Shown here piece after piece: positions 35,617 through 45,008 of a stretch of 64,000 bases of DNA. Each line of letters starts with the position of its first letter. Position 1 is the first letter of the stretch. Both the position numbers and the translations under genes were made by a program. The DNA is from Saprospiraceae bacterium (GTDB lineage Bacteria > Bacteroidota > Bacteroidia > Chitinophagales > Saprospiraceae). The notes under the pieces are model-generated. The model made no database searches. It was not told where the DNA came from and was given only the letters and a program-made list of their open reading frames with translations. Location: contig JAHDHQ010000010.1 in NCBI GenBank assembly GCA_020631235.1, positions 1 through 64,000 of the forward strand, written 5' to 3'.

Positions 35617-36622
35617 AAGCTTTGAGTTCTATGTATGATCGTAAATCTTCTACTTGTTGTTTACTCATTCGCTCGATAGGATAATGAGGCATATACGGTT
35701 TATGACCTGGTATAGCATATGTGCCGTAGGGAATAATCTGGTATAGAGAAAAATGAGAATTCTTATTTATGTAGAAAGCTAAATCTTTAAAGCTAAGCGT
35801 ATTATTGTCAAGTGTATAATGTGATACTCCATCTTGATGATGACAATGCAAACACGACCATTCATATATATCCTTACCTACTTGGGGATTACCTTCTAAA
35901 GAAACATATCCTTCATCCTTATCTTTAGCGGAATGGAAAAAATGAGCTGGCGATTTTTGTAAATATTTCGTTTTTAAAAAACTAAGCTTTTCGCTATCTG
36001 GGACACCCTTTTCATTGAGCATTTCCCACTCGTCCTCAGCTAAAGCCAGATCAGACAAGTTAAATTCTAACGTCCAAAAATAGGCCAAAATAGCTTCTAC
36101 TTCCCATGCTTTAAGTGATCTACCTTGCGAACATTCAATGGCGCAAAGTTGGATTGATTCCTTCAAGTCTTTATGCGCCTTTCCTACGACTTCTTCTCCA
36201 TACTTTTGCACATAATCATCATTGTACCAGCTTTCTCTGTTGACTATGCCCTTAAAAGTTGTGCCTTGTAAAAAAGGTATGCTTTTAGATTTTACATACT
36301 GAAGCCTTGTTTCAGGATTGCTAACTGATAAATCAGGATCTTCTTGTACCGTATTATGACAACTAGTACATACATAATGTTTACTGATATACCGGGTACG
36401 TTTTCCATCAGGCCCGAATGTTCTCCCAGTATGCACTAGATCATAACCCATTTTTATTTGATCCGGAGTATATTCAAGACTGTGTAAAGGTTTATTATCT
36501 CCGAGTTGTATTAATGTTTCTGAAAGTAAATCACTCGAACTAAACGTCCATTGATCATTATCCAGTGAAAAACTGGAAATCATTAATAGCCCGAGTAACG
36601 CTATGACTAATTTTACTTTCAT
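35609..36622 (-). CDS. Diheme c-type cytochrome, SoxA/TsdA-like
   Basis: The frame opens with a TTG at 36631, but the ATG at 36622 gives the signal peptide MKVKLVIALLGLLMISS, so I chose it (337 residues). It has two canonical heme motifs, CTSCH near 85-89 and CLHCH near 257-261, and a central region with CAIECSQGRSLKAWEVEAI. This recalls the diheme SoxA/TsdA thiosulfate-oxidising group, in which a Cys lies next to GRxL. The family assignment is tentative. It is the first gene of the four-gene operon to 33657. Confidence 0.8.
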   Translation of the reverse strand: MKVKLVIALLGLLMISSFSLDNDQWTFSSSDLLSETLIQLGDNKPLHSLEYTPDQIKMGYDLVHTGRTFGPDGKRTRYISKHYVCTSCHNTVQEDPDLSVSNPETRLQYVKSKSIPFLQGTTFKGIVNRESWYNDDYVQKYGEEVVGKAHKDLKESIQLCAIECSQGRSLKAWEVEAILAYFWTLEFNLSDLALAEDEWEMLNEKGVPDSEKLSFLKTKYLQKSPAHFFHSAKDKDEGYVSLEGNPQVGKDIYEWSCLHCHHQDGVSHYTLDNNTLSFKDLAFYINKNSHFSLYQIIPYGTYAIPGHKPYMPHYPIERMSKQQVEDLRSYIELKAYE

Positions 36623-36733
36623 TATTTCCAAATGTATTAATTATTGAGACAATAGTTCTCTTCTTTTACAAAACCCCTTCGGAATAATATAAAATCAGTA
36701 CAAAATAATGAGTCTTAGGGAGATAGACTGAAC

Positions 36734-37924
36734 TTATTTTCGTCTTCGATTAAGTTCTTCGGATAAAAAATGCAACTCGCGACTCATTTCACCCGTTACT
36801 GAGGTGTTTTCTTGAGCTCTTCGTATGAGGTAAGGAATAACTTCCTTAATAGGTCCATAAGGCACATATTTTGCTACATTATATCCTTTATCAGCAAGAT
36901 TAAACGATATATAATCACTCATCCCATAGAGCTGACAAAAATTTAAGTGTTCGTGATTTTTACGGATTTCTTGATCGTGTATTAATTGAGCTTGTAGCTG
37001 GTTAGACACGGCATTGTGTGAGGCACAACACGAAGCGATATCCTCATAATGTTCTACACAAAACCTAATCGCTTCGTCATAGTCTTGATCGACTGCGGCT
37101 TTATTTTTATGTATTGGACTTGGGTAATTTAATTCATCAGCCCGAGCACGTTCTTTTTCCATATATGCTCCTCTAACTAATTTTGCACCTAATTTATAGT
37201 TCTTAGCTTTTGCTTGTTTGTAGGATGCTTTTAGATAAGCTAGTCGATCATGTCTATAAAGCTGGAAGGTGTTGTATACAATCACCTCTTCACCATTAAA
37301 CTTTTCCATGAGCATTTCTACTAGTTCGTCTATACTATCTTGTATCCAAGACTCTTCAGCATCGATAAATACTCCTACTTTTAACTCGTATGCTTTATTT
37401 GCGATATTAATCAGCCTGCTAACTAGTTTATCATATTCTTTTTGTTCAATGTCGTTTAAAGTCCCATTGGATTGTTTGGCTTCTAATAAAGCGTTATCAA
37501 CTAAAGCCGAAATTTTTATACTTACGACTGGCACCGAGTTATTAGAGGCCGCTAGTTCTATCGCACGTATAAGTTCATCTTGGACAGCTTGCAATTCTTC
37601 ATCGGTGGATTTAGCTTCTAGACCATAATCCAGTACGGTTAGGGTTTTGTACTTAAACAACTGATCGATGGTCGGTTGGCAATCCATGAGGCTTTCGCCA
37701 CCACAAAACTGTTTAAAGATGGTTTTATGGGTAATTCTTCGAGCAAAAGGAAGATTGAACTTTAATGCCATTGCACCTAATGAACTGCCGATAGAAACCA
37801 GCCATTGTTTATTCATTAAGCTAAATAGTCTTACTGTATTTTTAAGTTCTTTATTGGACTTGCTTGCAAAAGCAATTTCAGTATTTGAGAAATCCAATTG
37901 TAGATTAGGATCAGGCTCTCCCAT
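36734..37924 (-). CDS. Proline dehydrogenase family protein
   Basis: The 396-residue TIM-barrel flavoprotein has KLVRGAYMEKERA and the conserved SHNAVSNQL. A C-terminal segment VTGEMSRELHFLSEELNRR carries the Arg pair that binds proline carboxylate. It would oxidise proline to pyrroline-5-carboxylate using FAD at the membrane. It is a monofunctional, not PutA-type, enzyme. The start immediately follows the aroE stop with no gap, an unusual pairing. Confidence 0.9.
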   Translation of the reverse strand: MGEPDPNLQLDFSNTEIAFASKSNKELKNTVRLFSLMNKQWLVSIGSSLGAMALKFNLPFARRITHKTIFKQFCGGESLMDCQPTIDQLFKYKTLTVLDYGLEAKSTDEELQAVQDELIRAIELAASNNSVPVVSIKISALVDNALLEAKQSNGTLNDIEQKEYDKLVSRLINIANKAYELKVGVFIDAEESWIQDSIDELVEMLMEKFNGEEVIVYNTFQLYRHDRLAYLKASYKQAKAKNYKLGAKLVRGAYMEKERARADELNYPSPIHKNKAAVDQDYDEAIRFCVEHYEDIASCCASHNAVSNQLQAQLIHDQEIRKNHEHLNFCQLYGMSDYISFNLADKGYNVAKYVPYGPIKEVIPYLIRRAQENTSVTGEMSRELHFLSEELNRRRK

Positions 37925-38665
37925 TTATGTAGATATAATTTCTTTTTGATTCCATATTTCCCAAGCTTTTTCTGCTTGAAAGACGAGCATATCATACCCA
38001 TTTTGAATACAGGCTCCTTGTTGCTCGCCTTTCTTCAAAAATAAAGTTTTTTCGGGATTATATATTAAATCAAAAAGATAATGTTGTTCGCGGATAAAAT
38101 TATAAGGAAGTTGAGGAAGCTCTTCTATATATTCACTCATTCCTAATGGTGTGGTGTTTATGATTAATCTGCTTTCTTTAATGATACCATCATCAAGATC
38201 TTCGTAGGTAAAATCACCTGTTCTTGATACTATACGATAAGAAATACCCATCTTTTCTAACACAAAAGAAACTGCTTTGGAAGCACCGCCTGAACCTAAA
38301 ATTAAAGCATGCTTGATGCTTGTATCTGCAATAAATCCAGACAAACTCAATTCAAAGCCAAAAGCATCTGTATTATAACCCGTCCAAAGACCTTCTTTGT
38401 CAATCTGTACAGTATTCACTGCGCCAATTAATGCAGCTTCTTCACTCAAACCATCTAAATATGGAATGATCGCTTCTTTGTATGGAATAGTGACATTGAA
38501 CCCACATAACATATTAAGGTCCAGCGATTTAATTTTTTCTATACTGTCTAGAGGGAAAAGTCGATAAAAATGATCATCAAGAAAAAGATCATGAAACTTC
38601 TGGTTAAAATAGTTTGGCGAAAAACTATAGTCGATGGATTTTCCCACGAGTCCAAATATTTTCAT
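37925..38665 (-). CDS. aroE: Shikimate dehydrogenase
   Basis: The 246-residue enzyme has the shikimate-binding YSFSPNYF near residue 13-20, GFNVTIPYKEA with the catalytic Lys near 65, GAVNTV, and the NADP loop LGSGGASKAV. It reduces 3-dehydroshikimate in the aromatic amino acid pathway. It is somewhat short but complete. It starts one base after the stop of the sugar-phosphate transferase gene and is followed by the proline dehydrogenase gene with no gap, so the three are one transcript. Confidence 0.94.
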   Translation of the reverse strand: MKIFGLVGKSIDYSFSPNYFNQKFHDLFLDDHFYRLFPLDSIEKIKSLDLNMLCGFNVTIPYKEAIIPYLDGLSEEAALIGAVNTVQIDKEGLWTGYNTDAFGFELSLSGFIADTSIKHALILGSGGASKAVSFVLEKMGISYRIVSRTGDFTYEDLDDGIIKESRLIINTTPLGMSEYIEELPQLPYNFIREQHYLFDLIYNPEKTLFLKKGEQQGACIQNGYDMLVFQAEKAWEIWNQKEIIST

Positions 38666-38666
38666 A

Positions 38667-40088
38667 TCACTTACCTTTTCCCTGGATTAAAACTAATAGC
38701 GTATAAAACAAAATCTTGAAGTCTAATCCCAATGACATATTTTCAATGTAAATCATATCAAATTTTAGTCGTTGGATCATCTCTTTAACATTGGAGGCAT
38801 AGCCATATTTAACTTGACCCCATGAGGTAATACCTGGTCTTACTTTAAGCAAATGTTTGTAGTGTGGCGCTTCTTTAGTGATTAAATCGATATAATATTG
38901 TCGTTCAGGCCTTGGACCGACTAAAGACATATCTCCTCTCAGAACATTAAAAAACTGAGGTGTCTCATCTAATCTCAACTTACGCATCACTTTACCCCAA
39001 GGCGTAATCCGATCGTCGTAATCATGAGACAACTGTGGCCCATTTGCTTCAGCATCTACTTTCATGGATCGGAATTTAATAATGTTAAATGGTTTTCCTC
39101 CCTTGCCTATCCTTTCTTGCAAGAAAAAGATGGGACCTGAAGAGGATAGCTTAACACGCAGCATAATATATAGGTACAACCATGCAAATAAGACTAAAAA
39201 CAAAATACTCACAATGACGTCTATAAGTCGCTTAATTACTGCCTCCCATCTAGGCATCAATTGACGGTCAATCTCGATCAAGACGGCACCATGGATATGG
39301 TTCATTTTTACAGTACCCACCATGATATCGTACATACTTGGAATGATTTTGATCAAGAGTCTGTCAGAAAAATCGTCCAACATATTAAAAATCTTCTTCA
39401 GCTTTTCATGCTCTGACGTCTCGATGGCAATCATCACTTCCTCTATCTTGTGCTCTTTTATGATCTCAGGAATATCTTTTAATACTCCCAATTTATCTAA
39501 TTGGTCACCTAGTAGGTTTTTGCTATTGCCATTAGAATCTATAAACCCTACAAAATTATAACCGTGTTTATATTCCCTTGCTGAAATTTCATTAAATAAA
39601 TCTACCGCATTTTTATCACCTCCGATAATGAGTGTTTTGTAACTCACTTTTCCTGACTTTAATCGCTTAGACGCCCATGTCAAGAAAATCATTCTGACAG
39701 TTACCGTCAGTACAAAATGATATAGAAATAATCGTATAAAAGGAATGACATAATTAATATAATCAAATACGGAGTCATCATTTAATATGGTAAAATATAA
39801 GATTAGGGCACCGAAAAAGCTAAGAAACAATGTTCTGCTAAACGTAGCTAGCCTCGAAAAACGATAGATGTCCGAATACTTGTCGAAAATAGTATATAAC
39901 AAAATCCATCCAAAAGGAATAAGGATTAAACCTAACCAAAAGTTGTTATCACCATATACATCAGACATGGAATAGCCCGCACTTTCTACACTTTTTCTGT
40001 AAAGAAAAAACAAAAACCATGCTGCCATGGCAGAAAAGAAATCCAAGATCCTATATAGAATCAGCTCGATCCGTCTTTGTCCACCCAT
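38667..40088 (-). CDS. Polyprenyl glycosylphosphotransferase (WcaJ/WbaP-like)
   Basis: The frame opens with TTG at 40091, but the ATG three bases in is the likelier start (473 residues). Four to five N-terminal membrane segments are followed by a CoA-binding-like domain (LIIGGDKNAVDLF), then a membrane segment and the bacterial sugar transferase domain. That domain has FFLQERIGKGGKPFNIIKFR, LRLDETPQFFNVLRGDMSL and VGPRPE. Such enzymes attach the first sugar phosphate to undecaprenyl phosphate. No other initiating enzyme is visible in the window, so this may start the region 1 glycan. Confidence 0.92.
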   Translation of the reverse strand: MGGQRRIELILYRILDFFSAMAAWFLFFLYRKSVESAGYSMSDVYGDNNFWLGLILIPFGWILLYTIFDKYSDIYRFSRLATFSRTLFLSFFGALILYFTILNDDSVFDYINYVIPFIRLFLYHFVLTVTVRMIFLTWASKRLKSGKVSYKTLIIGGDKNAVDLFNEISAREYKHGYNFVGFIDSNGNSKNLLGDQLDKLGVLKDIPEIIKEHKIEEVMIAIETSEHEKLKKIFNMLDDFSDRLLIKIIPSMYDIMVGTVKMNHIHGAVLIEIDRQLMPRWEAVIKRLIDVIVSILFLVLFAWLYLYIMLRVKLSSSGPIFFLQERIGKGGKPFNIIKFRSMKVDAEANGPQLSHDYDDRITPWGKVMRKLRLDETPQFFNVLRGDMSLVGPRPERQYYIDLITKEAPHYKHLLKVRPGITSWGQVKYGYASNVKEMIQRLKFDMIYIENMSLGLDFKILFYTLLVLIQGKGK

Positions 40089-40091
40089 CAA

Positions 40092-40949
40092 TTAGAATCT
40101 CAGCAATTTTACATTGTCAACATAGCAATACGCTTCCTCTACATCAAGTCCTTCGATATCTACATTTAGGACAATGCGATATTCTTCAATATCAGGTTCG
40201 CTCAGAAATTCTTCAAGACTCAGGTAGAGGTGATTCCATTCTTCACTCTCTTTAAGAATGATGATGTACTCCGTTTGGAACAAATTGCCTAAGAGGAATT
40301 TTTTTACCCCGATTGCTATGGGTGCATTGCCTCTATAATCCAGCTCTAAATAAGGTTTTTGACCAATAATGCCTTCTGCAGTAAAAGGTATCCCTGTAGA
40401 GACTTCACACACAGGATTGTCTTGGTCAACATAGATGACCCCAGCATTATTTCCATCTATTAGATCATCCGCACCCACATCCATGTATGAACCATCAAAA
40501 TCATCGGCATTTTGGTTAAATGGATTATTGATATCAAAATCCGCAATCATTTCAAACTTAGTTGTACTCCTGTACTTAATATCTATTGCTTTGCTAACTA
40601 CGGATCCGGGTGGGTCCTCTATTGTAAAAGCCTCAACATCAAAAAATGGATATTCTATAGGAAAATTTTGTTGTCCGTCTCTCCGAATACCCGCAAAAAC
40701 ACGGACATCGATAGGTTGAGGCTCTAAAAGAGGTACTCTTACAGGTAATTCGAAAACACCTACATCTTGACCATTTGCAATAATCCAAGCATCTCGTATG
40801 TTGTGCGTATTTGCACCTTCACCAGGTTCGGTCACTAAATTGATGTCGGTGATATCCAGAAAAACTGGATTAAGGTCGTCATTTCGAAAAATATCGCAGC
40901 TTTGAATAATAAATGTGCAGCCAATCGACATCCATATCAATACTCGCAT
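40092..40949 (-). CDS. Lipoprotein of unknown function, beta-rich
   Basis: The 285-residue protein has a lipoprotein signal ending IQSC (Cys18). The remainder has alternating strands and a segment ITDINLVTEPGEG near the N-terminus; the C-terminal half, with YCYVDNVKLLRF, resembles a carbohydrate-binding jelly roll. No family is recognised with confidence. It lies three bases upstream of the ATG of the glycosylphosphotransferase, so it is probably part of the same transcript and may be an envelope glycan-related lipoprotein. Confidence 0.72.
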   Translation of the reverse strand: MRVLIWMSIGCTFIIQSCDIFRNDDLNPVFLDITDINLVTEPGEGANTHNIRDAWIIANGQDVGVFELPVRVPLLEPQPIDVRVFAGIRRDGQQNFPIEYPFFDVEAFTIEDPPGSVVSKAIDIKYRSTTKFEMIADFDINNPFNQNADDFDGSYMDVGADDLIDGNNAGVIYVDQDNPVCEVSTGIPFTAEGIIGQKPYLELDYRGNAPIAIGVKKFLLGNLFQTEYIIILKESEEWNHLYLSLEEFLSEPDIEEYRIVLNVDIEGLDVEEAYCYVDNVKLLRF

Positions 40950-41053
40950 ATTAGTTTCAGGTTTTGGTTAAGATCTTGTGTTTTGCATATGACTAACGAA
41001 AGTAATCTTCTGCTCAGTATTTAACATTAAGAAAATATTAACAATATCGTCAT

Positions 41054-41353
41054 CTAGGAGTAATAAAAAATGATGCCAACTAAAAAAGCAATAAAGAATA
41101 TAATAGCGCCAGCCACCTTGACACTATGTCTAATATGTCTACAAAAAGCTCGAATATTCTCTTCGTATGCTGGATAATGATGGAGTACATCCCGTTCCAT
41201 ATCCTTTTCCTTAAAAATGTAATAGGCTGGAAATTCCACCTTGTTTTTTCTTAAAACTCGGTAGTGCTTTAGCACCTTCATTCTAAAATAAATATTAACA
41301 AACAACAGGGCTACAAAGATGCCTGCAATGATTGCAATGAATATAGCATACAT
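41054..41353 (-). CDS. Small two-TM membrane protein
   Basis: The 99-residue protein has hydrophobic segments at about 2-24 and 78-98 with a basic, aromatic-rich loop between them. No family recognised. Its start lies 25 bases from the divergent M14 peptidase start, so the promoters must overlap the neighbouring gene ends or be very compact. Confidence 0.6.
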   Translation of the reverse strand: MYAIFIAIIAGIFVALLFVNIYFRMKVLKHYRVLRKNKVEFPAYYIFKEKDMERDVLHHYPAYEENIRAFCRHIRHSVKVAGAIIFFIAFLVGIIFYYS

Positions 41354-41378
41354 GATTTAGTATCTTTAATAATCAAAA

Positions 41379-43877
41379 TTGAAAATTCCTGTGCAGAAAA
41401 CATATATTAATTCCATATTCTTTTTGAGTTTATGCATTTGTATGCTTAACAACTTAGTCGCTCAAACTCCAAATTTAGATTATTACTTACCGAAAGAAAA
41501 CTACGACCAAGACTTTCCTAAACCGATGGATATACTTGGTTTTCAGGTCGGAGAATGGCATGTTTCTCATGACAAACTAGATGAATATATGCGCATCATG
41601 GATAAACTATCCACTAAAGCTAAATATGTTGAATATGCTCGAAGTCATGAACAAAGGCCGCTCAGCTATTTAATTATAACCAGTGAAGCAAACCATGCTC
41701 GATTAGATGACATCAAAGCTCAACACGAAAAACTCCGTACACATAAAGCCGACGAAGTGGACCTTGACAATCTTCCAGCTATTCTCTATCAAGGATATGG
41801 AGTGCATGGAAATGAATCTTCAGGTACCAATGCTGCCTTATTAGTAGCTTATTATTTGTTAGCTGGCCAATCTGATTATGTAAATAAGTTGCTCGATGAA
41901 GTTGTTATTTTACTCGATCCATGTTTTAATCCTGATGGATTTAATCGCTTTGCAGGCTGGGTAAATGCTAATCGACATATGCACCTAAATCCAGATGAAA
42001 ATAGTCGTGAGTTTTCTGAAACTTGGCCTGGAGGACGGACTAATCATTATTGGTTTGATCTCAACAGAGATTGGTTGTTTGTCGTCCATCCTTCTTCAAA
42101 AGGACGAATAAAAAACTTCCACGAATGGCACCCAAATGTGTTAACCGATCATCACGAAATGGGCAAAAATTCGACCTTTTTTTTCCAACCTGGAGTACCG
42201 AGTCGAACCAATCCCATGACACCTAAACTTAACCAACAAATAACCGAAGAAATAGGTACTTATCATGCTAAAGCTCTGGATTCTATAGGTTCGAAATATT
42301 TTACGAAAGAGCGATTTGATGATTATTACTATGGCAAAGGATCTACTTATCCAGACATTAATGGATGCATCGGTATCTTGTTCGAACAAGCAAGTTCGAG
42401 AGGACATTTGCAAGAAACTAAAAATGGCTTACTCAGTTATCCTTTTACCATTAGAAACCAAGTGGTAACCTCTTTTTCTACCCATAAAGCAACATTGGAC
42501 AAAAGAAAAGAATTGCTCACTTACATGCGTGATTTTTATAAAAATTCACGCGAAATGGCAAATAATGATCCGATTAAAGCGTATCAATTCAGTCACAGTG
42601 ACCAATATGTAAGCCGATATTTTGCGGAAGTACTAAAAACACATAGCATAAAAGTAGATGAAATGCGGTCTATTAATGGTAGCCGGCCAAGCTTTATTGT
42701 ATCGACCAATCAAGACCAATATCGCTTGATAAAAACCATGTTTGACACCGTAGATTCTTTTCCAGATAGCATCTTTTATGATGTATCTACCTGGAGTTTC
42801 CCACTTTCCTTAAACTTAGAAGTACGTGCTTTACAATCACCCGAAAGTATGGAAATGATGCGTACTATCCCGCAACCAAGCAAAGCATCTAGCGAGATAA
42901 ATACATGGCTTGTTCCTAATGATATATACCATATGCCTAGGGTGGTTCACAGCTTACAGGCTAAGGATCTCACCGTACGCGTATTAGAGGAAGATTTTAC
43001 TAAAAAAGAAATAAAACTAAAGAAAGGAAGCCTGTTTTTTAGCAATCAAGATCCTCATTGGGAAAAGCTACAAGTCACCTTAGATAGTCTTAGTCAAGTT
43101 TTCGGATTTACCATAGCAAAACATGCCTTGAACAAGCGCGTCATTAAAAAAATGAATACAGGGAAATTATCCAAGGTGGGTAAAACAGCTTTGCTGGTAG
43201 GTCGAGGCTTCGGGTCTTATGACGCCGGTTATTTGTGGCACCAGTTTGATGTCCATTGGAATGTACCAATTAGTCATTTGGATATCGATCGTTTAGCCTT
43301 TATTGATTTAGTAAAATATAAGACACTCATCATACCTAATGTTAATGAGTCAGTAAGTACTGAGCACTTTGAACGATTAAAAGAATGGGTCAAAGAAGGT
43401 GGCCATTTAATTGTCGTTAAATCCAATTTAGATGTACTTGTAGATCATGGGTTTATCAAGGCAAAAAGAGTGGAAAACAAAGTTTTAAAAGCATTAAAAG
43501 ATGATAAGGATGCTGGCCAAGCCAAAGCTGCTCAAGTTATAGGTGGAGCCATACTTCAAACGGAAATGGACTTAGATCATCCGTTTTGCTATGGGTATAA
43601 TGATACAAATTTACCTGTCTTTCATCAAGGTAATATCTTTTATCAATCTTTGGAACTTAAGGCCATTAGTCGATATGCTCCTCCAGTGGCACTCAGTGGC
43701 TATATTTCAAAAGAGAATATGCGTATTGCAGAAGGAAAATCGATGTTATCTACCAAAGCATTTAATGAAGGTCGAATCACCCATTTTTCCGTAAATCCTA
43801 GCTTTAGAGGTTATTTCATGGCCACACATCGGTTATTGTCTAATGCCGTATTTTTCGAATCGCTAATCGAAGATTAA
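41379..43877 (+). CDS. M14 family zinc carboxypeptidase, exported
   Basis: The 832-residue protein has a signal peptide with the TTG at 41379 as start; the region up to VAQTPNLDYY is hydrophobic with a plausible cleavage site. The M14 zinc site is formed by HGNES (His and Glu, near residue 144-148), NRHMHLNPDE near 197 and DHHEMG near 256. The M14 core (about 60-400) is followed by about 400 residues that include a GATase1-like region (VLLVGRGFGSYDAGYLWHQ area). This long form is typical of Bacteroidota M14 enzymes. It probably trims peptides outside the cytoplasm. GTG at 41391 is an alternative start. Confidence 0.87.
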   Translation: MKIPVQKTYINSIFFLSLCICMLNNLVAQTPNLDYYLPKENYDQDFPKPMDILGFQVGEWHVSHDKLDEYMRIMDKLSTKAKYVEYARSHEQRPLSYLIITSEANHARLDDIKAQHEKLRTHKADEVDLDNLPAILYQGYGVHGNESSGTNAALLVAYYLLAGQSDYVNKLLDEVVILLDPCFNPDGFNRFAGWVNANRHMHLNPDENSREFSETWPGGRTNHYWFDLNRDWLFVVHPSSKGRIKNFHEWHPNVLTDHHEMGKNSTFFFQPGVPSRTNPMTPKLNQQITEEIGTYHAKALDSIGSKYFTKERFDDYYYGKGSTYPDINGCIGILFEQASSRGHLQETKNGLLSYPFTIRNQVVTSFSTHKATLDKRKELLTYMRDFYKNSREMANNDPIKAYQFSHSDQYVSRYFAEVLKTHSIKVDEMRSINGSRPSFIVSTNQDQYRLIKTMFDTVDSFPDSIFYDVSTWSFPLSLNLEVRALQSPESMEMMRTIPQPSKASSEINTWLVPNDIYHMPRVVHSLQAKDLTVRVLEEDFTKKEIKLKKGSLFFSNQDPHWEKLQVTLDSLSQVFGFTIAKHALNKRVIKKMNTGKLSKVGKTALLVGRGFGSYDAGYLWHQFDVHWNVPISHLDIDRLAFIDLVKYKTLIIPNVNESVSTEHFERLKEWVKEGGHLIVVKSNLDVLVDHGFIKAKRVENKVLKALKDDKDAGQAKAAQVIGGAILQTEMDLDHPFCYGYNDTNLPVFHQGNIFYQSLELKAISRYAPPVALSGYISKENMRIAEGKSMLSTKAFNEGRITHFSVNPSFRGYFMATHRLLSNAVFFESLIED

Positions 43878-43889
43878 AACGATTAGATT

Positions 43890-44363
43890 ATGCAGCATAC
43901 TAATAATGAAATAAACATACGGATAGCCACCGCAGATGATCTAGCTATTTTGTACGAGTTCGAACAAGGAATTATAGCCGTAGAAAGGCCATTTGACCCT
44001 ACGCTTAAAGATGGTCTGATTCACTACTACGATATAGCTGCAATGATCGAAGATGAAAAAACACATGTCCTTGTCGCTTGCTACGAGCAGCAAATAATTG
44101 CTTCTGCCTATGGGCAAATTCGCGAGGCAAAACCATATTTAAAGCATAGTGCTTTTCTCTATATGGGTTTTATGTTTGTCCTTGACTCTTTTCGAGGCAA
44201 AGGTGTAAACAAACTGATCATCAATGCTCTTTTTGAATGGGCAAAGTCAAATAACATCCATGAATGTCGACTGGATGTATATGATGACAATCCTTCAGCC
44301 ATTAGAGCATATGAAAAAGCTGGATTTAAAAAGCACTTGATTAATATGAGGATAGGTATTTGA
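43890..44363 (+). CDS. GNAT family N-acetyltransferase
   Basis: The 157-residue protein has the GNAT core: ADDLAILYEFE at the N-terminus, then LDSFRGKGVNKLII as the acetyl-CoA-binding Arg/Gly loop, and DDNPSAIRAYEKAGFKK near the C-terminus. It would acetylate an amine on a small molecule or protein. It lies 12 bases downstream of the M14 peptidase gene and probably shares its transcript. Confidence 0.88.
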   Translation: MQHTNNEINIRIATADDLAILYEFEQGIIAVERPFDPTLKDGLIHYYDIAAMIEDEKTHVLVACYEQQIIASAYGQIREAKPYLKHSAFLYMGFMFVLDSFRGKGVNKLIINALFEWAKSNNIHECRLDVYDDNPSAIRAYEKAGFKKHLINMRIGI

Positions 44364-44489
44364 TGTCCAATGTCGCTTTAAGGGTTTACTCCCTTTCTAG
44401 TCATGCCTGATCTATCTTTCTAATGAAGCATCAGTTTTGCAATGTATTTTTCATTCATTCAATAGAAAATACGAGGATAAAAGTAGATT

Positions 44490-45008
44490 TTATGAGTCCA
44501 ATGCTGCGTAAAGTTTAGACAACTGCACATACCCGTCTGCAGAAGCTTGATTCATCGACTTAATTGCTTCTGGTGGCAGCTGTTTTATTTTTTTAGCCGG
44601 TACTCCTCCATAGATCCAACCAGATTCCAGTTCTTTTCCTTGAGTGACTAAAGCACCTGCGCCCACTATACAGTATTCAGGAACTATGGCATCATCTAAT
44701 ATAATGGCTCCCATACCTATTAAAACATGGCTTTTAATCGTACAGCCATGGATAATTGCTCGATGTCCAATCGTGACAAAATCACCGATATGAGTATCAT
44801 TTTTATCGTATGACCCATGGACAATGGCTCCATCTTGAATATTTACCCCTTCTCCGATGTAAATGGTATTAGCATCACCTCGAATGACGGCTTGATACCA
44901 GACATTTGAGTCTTTTCCGATATGCACTTTCCCAGTGATGGTCGCATTGGGAGCAATCCAGCAAGTGGGATGTATGGTGGGAGAAACACCTAAAATTTTT
45001 ACTATCAT
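44490..45008 (-). CDS. Gamma-carbonic-anhydrase-like hexapeptide-repeat protein
   Basis: The 172-residue left-handed beta-helix protein has repeated hexapeptides, with zinc-ligand candidate histidines in AIVHGS and TIGHRAIIHGC, matching the YrdA/CaiE/gamma-CA family. It may hydrate CO2 or be an inactive relative. The gene overlaps the TraB-like gene by four bases and lies last in the rlmB, TraB-like, gamma-CA-like string. Confidence 0.9.
   Translation of the reverse strand: MIVKILGVSPTIHPTCWIAPNATITGKVHIGKDSNVWYQAVIRGDANTIYIGEGVNIQDGAIVHGSYDKNDTHIGDFVTIGHRAIIHGCTIKSHVLIGMGAIILDDAIVPEYCIVGAGALVTQGKELESGWIYGGVPAKKIKQLPPEAIKSMNQASADGYVQLSKLYAALDS

Noticed and set aside
44379-44398. Short hairpin after the GNAT gene
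   Set aside because: The stem is only five to six base pairs and is not followed by a T run, so it is too weak to call.
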